64,000 nucleotides of DNA from Halomarinibacterium sp041392205. GTDB lineage: Bacteria; Bacteroidota; Bacteroidia; Flavobacteriales; Flavobacteriaceae. The stretch is taken from assembly GCA_041392205.1 (NCBI GenBank), contig JAWKMO010000005.1:97711-161710 (forward strand), written 5' to 3'. The position numbers and the translations under genes are program-made. The notes beneath the pieces are model-generated. The model did not search any database, had not been told where the DNA came from, and saw nothing but the letters and a program-made list of their open reading frames with translations. Below are positions 52,401-60,286 of this stretch, in pieces (position 1 is the stretch's first letter; each line of letters opens with the position of its first letter).

Positions 52401-53274
52401 AAGATGTTTGGGCTTGAAAAATACCTAATTGACCTCCTGAAGTTCCAGTATTGTATGGATCTGTAGTAGTCCATATAAACATTTCGGAAGTTTGCATCGC
52501 AATGCCTTCATTAGCATAAAGGACGTAGGATTGTGCAAATACCCCATTAAGGAAATTGGTCGTATTGGTTAAGTTTCCTCCAAAGCTGTTAAATACTGAC
52601 TGGCCAGCTTCTACATAAATACAAACCACATCGCCGGGATCTCTATTAAGAGGTGCCTGTAATTGTTCAGCGGTATATCCTATTCCATCATCAGGCATTT
52701 CACAATTTAAAGGTGTTTGTAATAATAAATCACGATCGTTATAGATAATGTGCTTACTGTTGGAATCCTGTAATCGGCCAATCACGTAATTACCATCACC
52801 CATAGTAATGAAACCCATTACTTCATTATTAAATATGCTAATTCCTACTAAAGAATGCGGTTTTCCAGCCACAATTCCTTGATAGTGTTTCCCTCTGTCA
52901 ATCGTGTTTGTAATGTCCCTACCATCACTGGTACGCACATTGAAACTTGAAGAAAAAATATCTTTTTGCAGAAGTTCCAACGTAACCGTTTCGCCTCTTT
53001 CGTTAATAGGCAAGGTCAAGGAAATATCCTTGGCATTACTGTTTACAAGAGTAGCTACTTTAGAAGCACTAAAATCGAGGATAATACCCTCTCTTACAGC
53101 ATTTTTATAGGTTCCGCTAGCTTTTTTAAATCCCGAATCAAAAAGCTCGTAAGCTTGAAATTTTCCAGGTTTTATTTTTTGAGTAACAATTTCGTCTGCT
53201 ACTTTACCAATTCGGTTTTGTGAGATAACCAAGACAGGAAGTAACATCAAAACAAAGAATAGATTTCTTTTCAT
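46405..53274 (-). CDS. Giant T9SS-sorted metalloprotease with P, LamG and HYR domains
   Basis: 2289 residues, the largest gene. Signal peptide (to VLVISQ) and a propeptide; a reprolysin/M12-like metalloprotease with the zinc motif HEMGHLLGSRHTH at about residue 348. Then HYR-type units (CPADTTVEC, CPANISVNNDAG), a P-domain at about 688-841, a LamG domain at about 1055-1265, a second P-domain at about 1476-1588, a MAM-like/choice-of-anchor-J region at about 1648-1798, a third P-domain at about 1865-1991, further HYR units and a T9SS sorting domain in the last 75 residues (MYPNPAKAVVNISN, FDVTGKLVAVYD). P-domains 2 and 3 share GDNYT.TVF.DG and TAPFTGTF.PEGG, so one is a recent copy of the other. 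Likely a surface-attached protease degrading large proteins. Confidence 0.9.
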   Translation of the reverse strand: MKRNLFFVLMLLPVLVISQNRIGKVADEIVTQKIKPGKFQAYELFDSGFKKASGTYKNAVREGIILDFSASKVATLVNSNAKDISLTLPINERGETVTLELLQKDIFSSSFNVRTSDGRDITNTIDRGKHYQGIVAGKPHSLVGISIFNNEVMGFITMGDGNYVIGRLQDSNSKHIIYNDRDLLLQTPLNCEMPDDGIGYTAEQLQAPLNRDPGDVVCIYVEAGQSVFNSFGGNLTNTTNFLNGVFAQSYVLYANEGIAMQTSEMFIWTTTDPYNTGTSGGQLGIFQAQTSSINGNLGHLVEVQNIGGVAAGFNGICNANVDNSLCFSGFSGNGFNTVPTFSFNVFIISHEMGHLLGSRHTHACVWNGNNTAIDGCSGFTEGGCALPPSPPTGGTIMSYCANDPVGVDFTQGFGPQPGAVILNTVNTPGNCLIGSCSAAPANDLCANAQPMNCGDTVSGDTSMATLDSVGFCGTSNTAPGVWYSFTGFDGLATLSTCNQAGYDTKISVFSGSCGGLVCVGGNDDGPGCAGFTSLLNVCVEAGETYYVLVHGFGSAVGTFDLTLTCTPSTVAITCPPALNVEGCGPGDAPAPYTTIAAFQAAGGTVTGATSISMTNQTVSGSCPYTITRTYTVTDACGFTATCDQTIIVDDTTTPTITCPADTTVECSPPGIITVTGTDTASYTGANISWADSTIGVVGTPTANLTGIPAGATVTDVNVNFDIDHSWVGDLEITLISPDGTSVPIMFDPVCPTSGNSDNVRATFDDSAPTGVNGNCTLVSTAGPHESCPSDYLANAAVVGPFQPNSPLSAVNGENAAGVWTLSISDDASGDGGCLHDFSVEVSWTAQVVGDITDSANTGFATATDNCTTTITYTDASVPGCGNTQVITRTWTATDDCGNATSCDQIITVVDTTPPTVTNCPANISVNNDAGVCGAIVIYTAVTGTDTCGGVTVNQTGGLASGSVFPVGTTTNTFEVVDDCGNSSICTFDITVTDNEAPNAVCQNITVQLDASGNASIVASDVDGGSTDNCGIASLSVSPDTFTCADVMAITGSDFALDFDDVNDFVSVPNASTSLAGTNSFTLEGWVFPRNTAPSFPNFDGFFGFRNDSNADIYLLHLSSTTVEARFRNSSGVNFDIVGSGIMVNQWQHLSFTYDGSDLRLYINGNLVGTTPANGNFTSSTTETFTIGKTQFSSFPFGLNGQVDEVRFWNVARSQAEIQASMNSSLASPQVGLVMNYTIEEGTGSSIIIDETGNNANGTLQNMDPATDWVPGAPAITSTGGTTVTLTVTDIYGNASTCTATVTVEDSVPPVVSCPANILANNDAGICGAVISYAPALATDACGIASVVQTSPDPGVLGSGDVFPVGTTTVTFTATDVNGNTNTCSFDIIVTDDENPVIACQDITVELDANGDYNLTPAEVLASSTDNCGILNIAFADPAAADVTECGPSGLPIPATGTSGPMDPSPAVVTTVGIVGVDFAIERVDLDLTHTFDGDLDITLTSPNGLVLDLSSDNGGAGDNYTNTVFMDGAPSITTGTAPFTGTFQPEGGPMNPFFAGEPVNGNWTLNINDDAGGDSGVLNNYCITFTSLAPPTVPSIDLTCANVGPNTFTVFVTDVNGNVSSCETEVTVEDNIAPVLQCIGAPGAVSVTEDFEGASLPVGWSTVIVSGGFDWTFGSGVMPGGPAFSSNAAIFDDDAIGSGELDNTVQLLSPVVDLSTSASADLSFDYSLQVFVDSGIFTAEVWDGAAWQQILFVDVDTAPTNSGVIDMTPFMNAAFQVRFTYDDENDWAWGAGVDNFVLNYDIPSTALDVFLDGTTGTVTVNASDLLLSVDEACGWTASFGASGAPINECGDNIGAVIDDTLPPVESTATVAESGILGTDYAIDTVTLDITHTWDGDLTIELVSPTGTSLILSDQNGGSGDNYTGTVFQDGGADITAGTAPFTGTFEPEGGTFAATYDGEDVNGGWVLRITDNAGGDSGTLDSFCINFTPLTSSTIEFDCSQLGLNQVDVTVTDPSGNSSTCTATVNVIDNTDPILVCMDATVELDENGMAEVTPDLFIDLANSFDACGITITAVDVTDVTCDDIGTPITVTVFASDADGNLASCTATLTVVDAMGPMIDGCPADQTVDPGPLNLFYELPDYWALGGITATDNCTDPVTVFSQSPAAGTLLPDGVYTISICATDEYGNEGCCTFVLTVESLLGNENNLADISTIVMYPNPAKAVVNISNPQALALESASIFDVTGKLVAVYDLKDMGTEKALDISMLSSASYLVLIQGENGYITKQLIKE

Positions 53275-53408
53275 GATGAAGTTATTGATTAGTTAGTTTG
53301 TACAATTTATTAAAATTTTCTTAAACAAAAGAAAGTTTTTAGATAAAGTGTATTATTTATTCGTTAAGAAATTTTCTCAACTGTTAAAAAATATCTTTTG
53401 ATGAAGAT

Positions 53409-56135
53409 TTACAAATTGTATTTCACCACAAACATCACAATTCGAGGAAGTACAAAATACTGATTGGTGGTGTTAAATTCCTCATTAAAGCTGTCGTTAT
53501 TGGTCGCTTCGGTATTTAAAATATTGGTAGCCTGTACTGAAAATTCCCAAGGGCTATCCCCATTTTGAAAATACACGGTTCCGTTTAAAAAAGAATAGGT
53601 ATTCTCAACAGTTTTAGCCTCGTTGGTATAATTATAAAAATCCCAATTGGCAGAAAGTGAAAAATGTTTCAGGAAATTAATGTCTGCATTGACGAAAGGA
53701 CGTTGGGTGTAAAATGTTTGTTCCAAACCACCATTATCGTAGTTATTTATGGTTAGATTATACCCTACCTCAAAATTGGGCCAATCTCTAAAACTGCTTC
53801 TTGCACTAAAGCGATAGTTTTGGGTAAAACTTTTACTTTTTTGAATCGCATCATTAATAATATTGTTTGAAGTGCTTACACTTACATTCGCATTAGCGGC
53901 CAGTTCTACTTTTTTTATTCGCTTACTGAAACGTCCAAAAGCCGAAACCGTTTCATCCGGAAAATTACTGCTAATGTTTATTGGAGAAGTTACCTGATTA
54001 ATAACTACTATTTCAGAATTATTTTTAATTCCTTTTAACCTTCGGGTGTAGTTTAACGACCCGGAAACATTAGTATAGTTAAACAAATTAAAACTGAAAT
54101 ACGTCAAGTTATAACTATGCGAAAGGGCATTTTCTAAAAAACGGTTTCCACGAAATAATCTATTGTAATTATTAAAAACATAGGCTTCAGCAAAATTATT
54201 GACATCGGTATATTCCGCAGAAAGTGCGTAATTAAAACGCAAACTTTCACTTTTCTTAATTTCCCAAAGGGCAAATACATCGGGTAACACCATCCAATCA
54301 TTTTGGGTTATGGAAGTACCCAGTTGTTCGTTTTTAAGTGCGTAATTATGAAGCGTTACCCCAGGCGAAAACGTAAACTGTCCTGTTTTAAACTTGTAAT
54401 GCAGTCCTAAAAAAACATCGGTGAAATTATACAATACATCATTGATGAGGGTTTCAGATGTGTCATTAATTTCTAATGTTTCCAAGAGATCTTCCCGATT
54501 TCCATTGTCTAGTAGTTGAAAGATATTTGAATTAAATTCTTGAGAGCTTAGCGTACCCCCTAAGGTTAGGTTTACATTGCTTTTATTATTTATTATGTGG
54601 TAGTAATCTATCTTGGCATCCAGCTTATTAGTTTTAATATTTTTTTGCTGATTAATGCTAAATCGATTTTGAAGTGTATCTATAGGAAGTACTCCAGGAA
54701 AAGGAAGTAAATCGGTTACTGCATTGTAAAATGGGTCTTCCTCTTGAAACAAATGCTGCACTTGTCCTGCAAAAATATTAGTATCATCTACCGTGTAATA
54801 TACATTTAAATTCTGATTGATAGATGCGGGTTTGTTTTCTTTATTTTCTGAAATATCATTGGTAAAATCCTGAAACAAAGACAAGGTATTATCGGCTTCG
54901 GTTTGCTTTGAAGCCTTTAGCAATACATCATAGTCCATTTGTAAATTCACATTAGGTTTATAAACGCCACTCAGCTTTAACATTCCTAATTGATTATGCT
55001 GGTCTGAATTGCTTTCGGTACTTTCAGTAACGCCCGAAGTAATAAATTGAGTAAGCGAGTTTGTAACGATATTGGTTTTATTGTCTGAAAGAATTCCGAA
55101 GCCACTCACATCCAAAGCTTCTGTCGCCGCATAACTGAAATTACCTGCTAAAAATTTAGTTTCAATACTATTGGCTCGATTGTTTTGAGCAATTGCAAAA
55201 CCTAAATCACTTTCTCTAATATTGAAATTAGTTCCGCCTCCGCGATTAAAATTTCTAAAACCCCCTGTAAAATTAAAATAATCCCGCCAAGTAAAAGGTA
55301 CTTCCCCAATGTCATTAAAATCGGTGATAAAATTTAAACTGTATTTGGGATTGTAATAAAACAATTTTGGATGTACTAAATACCTTGCCTTGGTTTCATC
55401 ATCTACCCCAGAACCTGCCGTAATTTCTCCAAACCAAAAATTCTTTTTTCCTTCTTTCAATTTTATGTTGATAGCGACATTATCTTGATTGTTGGTCACC
55501 CCTCTCAATTGCCCCACTTCACTGTAATTACGAAGTACCTCAACTTTATCTACTGCGTTTGCGGGTATGTTTTTAGTGGCCAATTTTGAATCGCCATCAA
55601 AAAAATCCTTGCCCTCCACCATGACTTTGGTCACTGCTTTTCCTTCCACTTCAATTTCACCGTCTTCATTTACCTCTACTCCCGGAAGGTTTTTCATGAC
55701 ATCGCCCAATTTTTTTTCGTCTCCACGGTTAAAAGAATCGGCATTGTACACAATGGTATCTCCTTTCACCGTAACGGGCATTTCGTAGACAATTTCCACC
55801 CCATCCAGCTGATTGGCCTGCGGATTTAAATTAAAATTTAAGTTTAAATCATTTGACTCTTCAGAAATTGTGAGTTCTTTCTCTTGGGTTTCGAAACCTA
55901 AAAAACTGGCTCGTAAAACATAGGTGTTTTTTACGGGAAGGTCCAATTGAAATCGACCTTCATGGTTTGTAATAGCATAGGATTCAATAGCTCCCGAAGC
56001 CTTTACCGTAGCAATTACATTAGCCAATTCTAAAGGTTCCCCAATACTGTCTTTTATAAAGCCTCTAAGTTTTATGCTTTGTGCAGAGACATTAAAAGCA
56101 AACATCACTGCTGTTAAAAAAAGTAGTTTTTTCAT
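53409..56135 (-). CDS. Outer-membrane beta-barrel protein with carboxypeptidase-like domain
   Basis: 908 residues. Signal peptide (to FNVSAQ), then a carboxypeptidase-like regulatory domain (about 20-110: LRGFIKDSIGEPLELANVIA, NHEGRFQLDLP), then a plug-like region with VMKNLPGVEVNEDGEIEVEGK and VEGKDFFDGDSKLATKNIPA, typical of TonB-dependent-receptor-like proteins. The rest is an outer-membrane barrel of amphipathic strands ending YFVLPRIVMFVVKYNL. No clear TonB box. This architecture is seen near GLPGLI genes in Bacteroidota, as here. Transport substrate unknown. The family 1 repeat and the GLPGLI gene lie directly upstream. Confidence 0.85.
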   Translation of the reverse strand: MKKLLFLTAVMFAFNVSAQSIKLRGFIKDSIGEPLELANVIATVKASGAIESYAITNHEGRFQLDLPVKNTYVLRASFLGFETQEKELTISEESNDLNLNFNLNPQANQLDGVEIVYEMPVTVKGDTIVYNADSFNRGDEKKLGDVMKNLPGVEVNEDGEIEVEGKAVTKVMVEGKDFFDGDSKLATKNIPANAVDKVEVLRNYSEVGQLRGVTNNQDNVAINIKLKEGKKNFWFGEITAGSGVDDETKARYLVHPKLFYYNPKYSLNFITDFNDIGEVPFTWRDYFNFTGGFRNFNRGGGTNFNIRESDLGFAIAQNNRANSIETKFLAGNFSYAATEALDVSGFGILSDNKTNIVTNSLTQFITSGVTESTESNSDQHNQLGMLKLSGVYKPNVNLQMDYDVLLKASKQTEADNTLSLFQDFTNDISENKENKPASINQNLNVYYTVDDTNIFAGQVQHLFQEEDPFYNAVTDLLPFPGVLPIDTLQNRFSINQQKNIKTNKLDAKIDYYHIINNKSNVNLTLGGTLSSQEFNSNIFQLLDNGNREDLLETLEINDTSETLINDVLYNFTDVFLGLHYKFKTGQFTFSPGVTLHNYALKNEQLGTSITQNDWMVLPDVFALWEIKKSESLRFNYALSAEYTDVNNFAEAYVFNNYNRLFRGNRFLENALSHSYNLTYFSFNLFNYTNVSGSLNYTRRLKGIKNNSEIVVINQVTSPINISSNFPDETVSAFGRFSKRIKKVELAANANVSVSTSNNIINDAIQKSKSFTQNYRFSARSSFRDWPNFEVGYNLTINNYDNGGLEQTFYTQRPFVNADINFLKHFSLSANWDFYNYTNEAKTVENTYSFLNGTVYFQNGDSPWEFSVQATNILNTEATNNDSFNEEFNTTNQYFVLPRIVMFVVKYNL

Positions 56136-56155
56136 TTTTATTTTTGAAAAGTAAT

Positions 56156-56181
56156 AGGTCTCGACTGCGCTCGACCAGACA
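56156..56181. repeat. Palindromic repeat, family 1, short copy
   Basis: AGGTCTCGACTGCGC then TCGACCAGACA. It lies in the 50-base gap between the OMP gene and the GLPGLI gene (stop at 56186) and shares TCTCGACTG and the TCGA arms with the other four copies. Confidence 0.78.
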
Positions 56182-56185
56182 TCAT

Positions 56186-57073
56186 TTATCCGCCAAAACG
56201 TCTTCCGCCACCCTCTCGTCTTCCACCACTATTCCTAAAATTTTCTCGCATTTCATCGGTTTTTTCTTTTACAATTTTGTTGTATTCTTCACGACTTACT
56301 TCTTTCCCTTTTGTGGGGGGTTGTATGGCCTCGGTTTCTTTAGGGTTAATAACAATTTTAGAACAAAGGATGGTGGTTCTATCTACATTCAACTCTAAGA
56401 TTAATCCCGGTAACCCAGCATATTCCCCGGGACCATTTTTAACGGGAATCTGTGGTGTAAACCAAGCTGTTACCAGTACTTCTTTCGGAATTTCTAAATC
56501 TTCAAAAGGATCATCTAATTTGGTGCTATCTTCCTTTTTTTGGGCTTCCTTTTTTTCATCTGTATCCTTATCCCTTCTCCTTCTCATCATACTTACATCA
56601 TTTGGGTCTACTGGTTTATAAGCAGTGGCTTTAATGGCCAAATATTGCCCTATTTGTTTTGACTCTTTTCCAACTTCCCACTTCAGATTTGTTAAGGTAT
56701 CCTTTACTAAAAATTGTTTTCCAAAAAACTCCCTCTCTTCTAACAACAAATTTGTTTCTAGGTTTTTATACTGATCCCCGGCAGAAAAACTACTCATCAT
56801 CATCCCGAAAACTCTTCCCCCGTCACCTGCTTCCAGTTTCTCTTCTTCTCGGTAGATGGATTCATTTCCGTTAAAAGTGAGGATGTAGGTTTTTTCAAGA
56901 AAGTTTTTCATGCGCTCCATAATTTGTTTTTTCATATCCTCGGACATATCTCTTCTCCCAAAATTATCTATATCTACAGTAGTTTTGGATTCATAATAGG
57001 CTTTCCCACTTATACTTTGAGCAAAAGAGTTGGCTGTTAAAAAGAGCATGAAGAAAACAAACAGAAATTTCAT
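56186..57073 (-). CDS. GLPGLI-family secreted protein (copy 1)
   Basis: 295 residues, signal peptide ending NSFAQ. The family signature is present as GPGEYAGLPGLILELN, together with the surrounding W(F/Y)TPQIPVKNGP motif (AWFTPQIPVKNGPGEYAGLPG). The C-terminus is glycine/arginine-rich (RREGGGRRFGG). Family members are uncharacterised secreted proteins of Bacteroidota often near OMP barrel genes, as here. Followed by the repeat and the OMP gene; 76 bases separate it from copy 2. Confidence 0.88.
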   Translation of the reverse strand: MKFLFVFFMLFLTANSFAQSISGKAYYESKTTVDIDNFGRRDMSEDMKKQIMERMKNFLEKTYILTFNGNESIYREEEKLEAGDGGRVFGMMMSSFSAGDQYKNLETNLLLEEREFFGKQFLVKDTLTNLKWEVGKESKQIGQYLAIKATAYKPVDPNDVSMMRRRRDKDTDEKKEAQKKEDSTKLDDPFEDLEIPKEVLVTAWFTPQIPVKNGPGEYAGLPGLILELNVDRTTILCSKIVINPKETEAIQPPTKGKEVSREEYNKIVKEKTDEMRENFRNSGGRREGGGRRFGG

Positions 57074-57149
57074 AATTCAGGTTTTAAAATAATGTAGCAA
57101 GGTACATTTTTTGTTCAAACCTTTTAGACTATTAATGTGCCAAATGGTT

Positions 57150-57995
57150 TTAATTACCCCCTATTCTTATACGCATTTGATTTCCATCTGCTCTACGTCC
57201 GTCGCCCTCAAATTGCTCATTCATTTCTTTCATCTTTTTCTCCATTATTTCTTCGTATTCAGCATTCGTTACTATTTTGCCTTTGTTGGGTTCTTTAATG
57301 GCAAGCCCTTTTTCGGGATTTAAAATAATTTTACTGCACAAAAGGGTTTCACTCCCATCATTTACTTCAAGAATAAGTCCCGGTAGACCCCCGTATTGGG
57401 AGGGCCCGTTTTTAACGGGAATTTGTGGCGTATACCAAGCTGTTACTGTTACCGATTCTTCGGAAGTTACTTCTTTAGTTTCCCTGTCGGAACTAGATTC
57501 TGCAACCATAATCCTTCTTGTGGTGGAATACGTTGCCTTAAAACAGGTGTACTCTCCAATATTTTTGGTTTCTTTTTCCAGTTTCCAGTTGCGATTTTCT
57601 AGGGTATCTTTAATAAGAAACTCTTTTCCAAAAATTTCCAATTGATTGGCATAGCGATTTTCTTTCAAATTTTTATATAATACATCGTTTCCACCTCCAT
57701 TACCTGCTATAACAATCTTCATCCCGCCACCTTCAATTACCAAATCATCTTCTAGCTTTTCTTCCTCTTTGTATTGAGATTCATTTTCATTAAATTCAAG
57801 AAAAAAAGTTTTTTCCGATTGTTTTTTGAGCATCGCCATGATTTGTTCTTGCATAGCATCGTTCATGGTACTATCCAATTTTATATCCATTTTTCTTTGA
57901 CTTTTATAAGTGGCGATGCCTTCTATTTTTTGTGCATACAAACCAGAGCATATAAAAAATGTCATTAACAAGGATAAATGTGTTATTGTTTTCAT
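57150..57995 (-). CDS. GLPGLI-family secreted protein (copy 2)
   Basis: 281 residues, signal peptide ending GLYAQ. Signature GPSQYGGLPGLILEVND after AWYTPQIPVKNG. It resembles copy 1 closely in the central half (both with (D/E)TEEKLE..D.V and KEFLIKDTL-like pieces) and is probably a tandem duplicate. Divergent from the histidine kinase gene; the 120-base spacer contains three direct TTAA(C/G)G repeats. It probably belongs to the regulon of that kinase-regulator pair (inference). Confidence 0.88.
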   Translation of the reverse strand: MKTITHLSLLMTFFICSGLYAQKIEGIATYKSQRKMDIKLDSTMNDAMQEQIMAMLKKQSEKTFFLEFNENESQYKEEEKLEDDLVIEGGGMKIVIAGNGGGNDVLYKNLKENRYANQLEIFGKEFLIKDTLENRNWKLEKETKNIGEYTCFKATYSTTRRIMVAESSSDRETKEVTSEESVTVTAWYTPQIPVKNGPSQYGGLPGLILEVNDGSETLLCSKIILNPEKGLAIKEPNKGKIVTNAEYEEIMEKKMKEMNEQFEGDGRRADGNQMRIRIGGN

Positions 57996-58050
57996 AGATT
58001 AATCATTAAAATTACACTACAAATATGCATCCGTATTTTTATTTTTTAGG

Positions 58051-58080
58051 TTAAGGAATGTTAACGTGTGTTAACGATTT
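58051..58080. promoter_or_regulatory. Three direct 10-bp repeats in the divergent promoter region
   Basis: TTAAGGAATG, TTAACGTGTG and TTAACGATTT follow one another with an exact 10-base period. The second and third form GTTAAC-GTGT-GTTAAC. They lie 24 bases from the HK -7 box (58104) and 23 bases from a near-consensus -7 box (CATATTTG, 58020-58027, minus) for the GLPGLI gene. This is the spacing expected for an OmpR/PhoB-type regulator, which is encoded next door. Confidence 0.7.
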
Positions 58081-58103
58081 ATGGTTCCCCAATTTTTACT
58101 TTC

Positions 58104-58111
58104 TATTTTTG
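58104..58111 (+). promoter_or_regulatory. -7 element TATTTTTG of the HK-RR operon
   Basis: Perfect TAnnTTTG ending 4 bases before the HK ATG (58116), preceded by CTTTC rather than a -33 TTG. The absence of a -33 box is consistent with an activator being needed. Confidence 0.55.
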
Positions 58112-58115
58112 AACT

Positions 58116-59582
58116 ATGAACGAACAAAGAAGTAAAACCATTCTTTTTTACATAGCATCGGTAATACTGGTAACCCTTTGTATACAAGTGTACTGGAATT
58201 ATAAAAACTATCAAACAGGCAAGCAACAGTTAGTTAACGATGTGCAAACCAGCTTGGATAATGCGGTAGAACAATATTATACCCAACTCGCTACAAAACA
58301 TTCTTTACGATTTATAAGTGATTCTATAAGTTTTTCAAGTGGAAAACCGCTAGATTATATGCCTATCGGAATCGATTCGTTAGTAAAGATTAAACAGCAG
58401 TTTAACTTAGATTCTCTCACCGAAGGATTGACCCTTATTAAATCTCATTTTAAAGATAGCATTGGGATAAATATTGCCTTTAATGATACCTTGGCACACG
58501 ATGCTCGTTTCCTTAGTTTTAGCGATTCACTTAATAATCCTATAGAAATTTTATCATCGAAAATTATTGTTTCTTTTAAAGAAGATGAACTCTCACTAAA
58601 AAAAATAGACCGTCTTTTTTCTGAAGAACTACAGCGAAAAAACATTCCCTTAGAGTATGGATTAAGTACTACAAATCCGCTTGGTAAAAGCGAAACACTT
58701 CGCCCTGAAATTATTGAAAATGCATCCTTAAAAACACAGTCAAAATCTCCTTTTTTTTTACATGGAAATACCCTTTCCCTGCACTTTACAAATAGTATTT
58801 TTTCAGTTTTAAAAAGAAACCTTTTAGGCATTTTTCTCTCTTTTATTTTGGTAGGTGGTGTTATGGCTTCATTACTTTATTTGTTAAAAATTATTACCAA
58901 ACAAAAACAGTTAGCCGAATTAAAAAACGACCTTATAAGTAATCTTACCCACGAATTTAAAACACCTATTGCCACTATAGGCGTCGCCTTAGAATCGATT
59001 CAAAATTTTAACAAAGAAAACAATCCCGAGAAAACACTACGATATACCAAAATTTCTAGAGACCAAATTGAGAAACTAAATGTTATGGTGGAAAAACTAT
59101 TAGAAACCGCAACCTTAGACAGCGAAGCATTACAATTAAAATTGGAGCCTTGTAATGTGGTACATCTTTTGGGGAAAGTGCTTCAAAAAGAAGCCTTTTT
59201 TAAAAAAGAAAAGCAGCTCACGTTTTGGTCATCAGAGGAAGAAGTGATTCTTAATTTAGATGTTTTTCATTTTGAAAATGCACTCAACAATATCATTGAT
59301 AATGCTTTAAAATATGGAGGAGACACTATTGAAGTTACGCTTCAAAAAAAGGAAAATAACGTCCTTATTACAATTTCAGATTCTGGCAACTCCTTAGATG
59401 AAACCCATAAAAAACAGATTTTTGAAAAATTTTATCGCGTACCAAAAGGAAATACTCACGATGTAAAAGGCTTTGGGATTGGGTTGTATTACACCCAAAA
59501 AATTATTGAAAAGCACCACGGAAGTATCGAACTCATTCCACAGCCACAAACCACCTTTAAAATTTCATTTCCTAATGGCTGA
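58116..59582 (+). CDS. Membrane sensor histidine kinase
   Basis: 488 residues. Transmembrane segments at about 10-28 and 238-260 enclose a periplasmic sensor of about 210 residues with no recognised domain. HisKA domain with phosphoacceptor H279 in NLTHEFKTPIATIG; HATPase with N box (ALNNIIDNALKYGG), G1 (DSGNSLDETHKKQIFEKFYR) and G2 (VKGFGIGLYYTQKIIEKHHGSI). No HAMP domain is visible. It phosphorylates the regulator encoded next, whose ATG overlaps the kinase stop by 8 bases. The lack of HAMP and the promoter repeat are worth noting. Confidence 0.92.
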   Translation: MNEQRSKTILFYIASVILVTLCIQVYWNYKNYQTGKQQLVNDVQTSLDNAVEQYYTQLATKHSLRFISDSISFSSGKPLDYMPIGIDSLVKIKQQFNLDSLTEGLTLIKSHFKDSIGINIAFNDTLAHDARFLSFSDSLNNPIEILSSKIIVSFKEDELSLKKIDRLFSEELQRKNIPLEYGLSTTNPLGKSETLRPEIIENASLKTQSKSPFFLHGNTLSLHFTNSIFSVLKRNLLGIFLSFILVGGVMASLLYLLKIITKQKQLAELKNDLISNLTHEFKTPIATIGVALESIQNFNKENNPEKTLRYTKISRDQIEKLNVMVEKLLETATLDSEALQLKLEPCNVVHLLGKVLQKEAFFKKEKQLTFWSSEEEVILNLDVFHFENALNNIIDNALKYGGDTIEVTLQKKENNVLITISDSGNSLDETHKKQIFEKFYRVPKGNTHDVKGFGIGLYYTQKIIEKHHGSIELIPQPQTTFKISFPNG

Positions 59583-60255
59583 AACTATTAAAATACTTCT
59601 CGCCGAAGACGAACCCTCGTTGGGACAAATTGTGATGGAATCTTTAGAAATTAAAGGGTTTCAAGTTATGCTTTGCCAGAATGGTCTAGAAGCTTTTGAG
59701 GTTTGTAAAAAAGAAATGCCTCATATTTTAGTATTAGATGTGATGATGCCTAAAATGGACGGATTTACCTTAGCAAAAGAAATAAGAAAGCAAAACCAAA
59801 AAGTTCCCATTCTTTTTTTAACTGCAAAATCACAGGTTCGAGACGTTGTAGAAGGCTTTGAGTTAGGAGGCAATGATTATTTAAAAAAACCCTTTAGTAT
59901 TGAAGAATTAATTGTACGAATTCAAAATTTAGTCAATCAAGTTCCTTTAAATCAGTCGCCAGACATTATTATTGGTAAGTTCTATTTTCATTTACAGAAG
60001 CAACTGCTTCAATACCAAGACGAAAAACCCCAACCACTCACCCACAGAGAAGCACATTTACTTTTTCACCTTTTTCAACACAAAAACAAAGTTCTTGATC
60101 GTTCTATAATCTTAAAAAAGCTTTGGGGTGATGATGATTTTTTTAATGCGAGGAGTATGGATGTTTTTATTACAAAACTTCGCAAAAAACTTAAAAAAGA
60201 CCCCAATATTAAGATTTTGAATGTTCGTGGGTTTGGATACCAATTGGTATGCTAA
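59575..60255 (+). CDS. OmpR-family response regulator
   Basis: 226 residues from ATG 59575. A longer reading is possible from 59473 but overlaps the kinase gene by 100 bases; the receiver domain begins at KILLAEDEPSLGQ, so the ATG at 59575 is right. Receiver domain 1-120 with acidic pocket E11-D12, phosphorylation site D55 (VLDVMMPKMDGF), and lysine in FLTAKSQVRD/ LKKPFSIEELI. C-terminal winged helix (about 135-225: PLTHREAHLLFHLF, SMDVFITKLRKKLKKD, GFGYQLVC). Expected to bind the direct repeats in the divergent promoter region. Confidence 0.93.
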   Translation: MAETIKILLAEDEPSLGQIVMESLEIKGFQVMLCQNGLEAFEVCKKEMPHILVLDVMMPKMDGFTLAKEIRKQNQKVPILFLTAKSQVRDVVEGFELGGNDYLKKPFSIEELIVRIQNLVNQVPLNQSPDIIIGKFYFHLQKQLLQYQDEKPQPLTHREAHLLFHLFQHKNKVLDRSIILKKLWGDDDFFNARSMDVFITKLRKKLKKDPNIKILNVRGFGYQLVC

Positions 60256-60286
60256 AATTAAAGCAGTTTTTGTACCTTGTGGAGGT

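Noticed and set aside
46405..53274. Repeated HYR units considered as CRISPR-like or satellite DNA
   Set aside because: The repeats are protein-level, with varied codons and no regular spacers; they are domain repeats.
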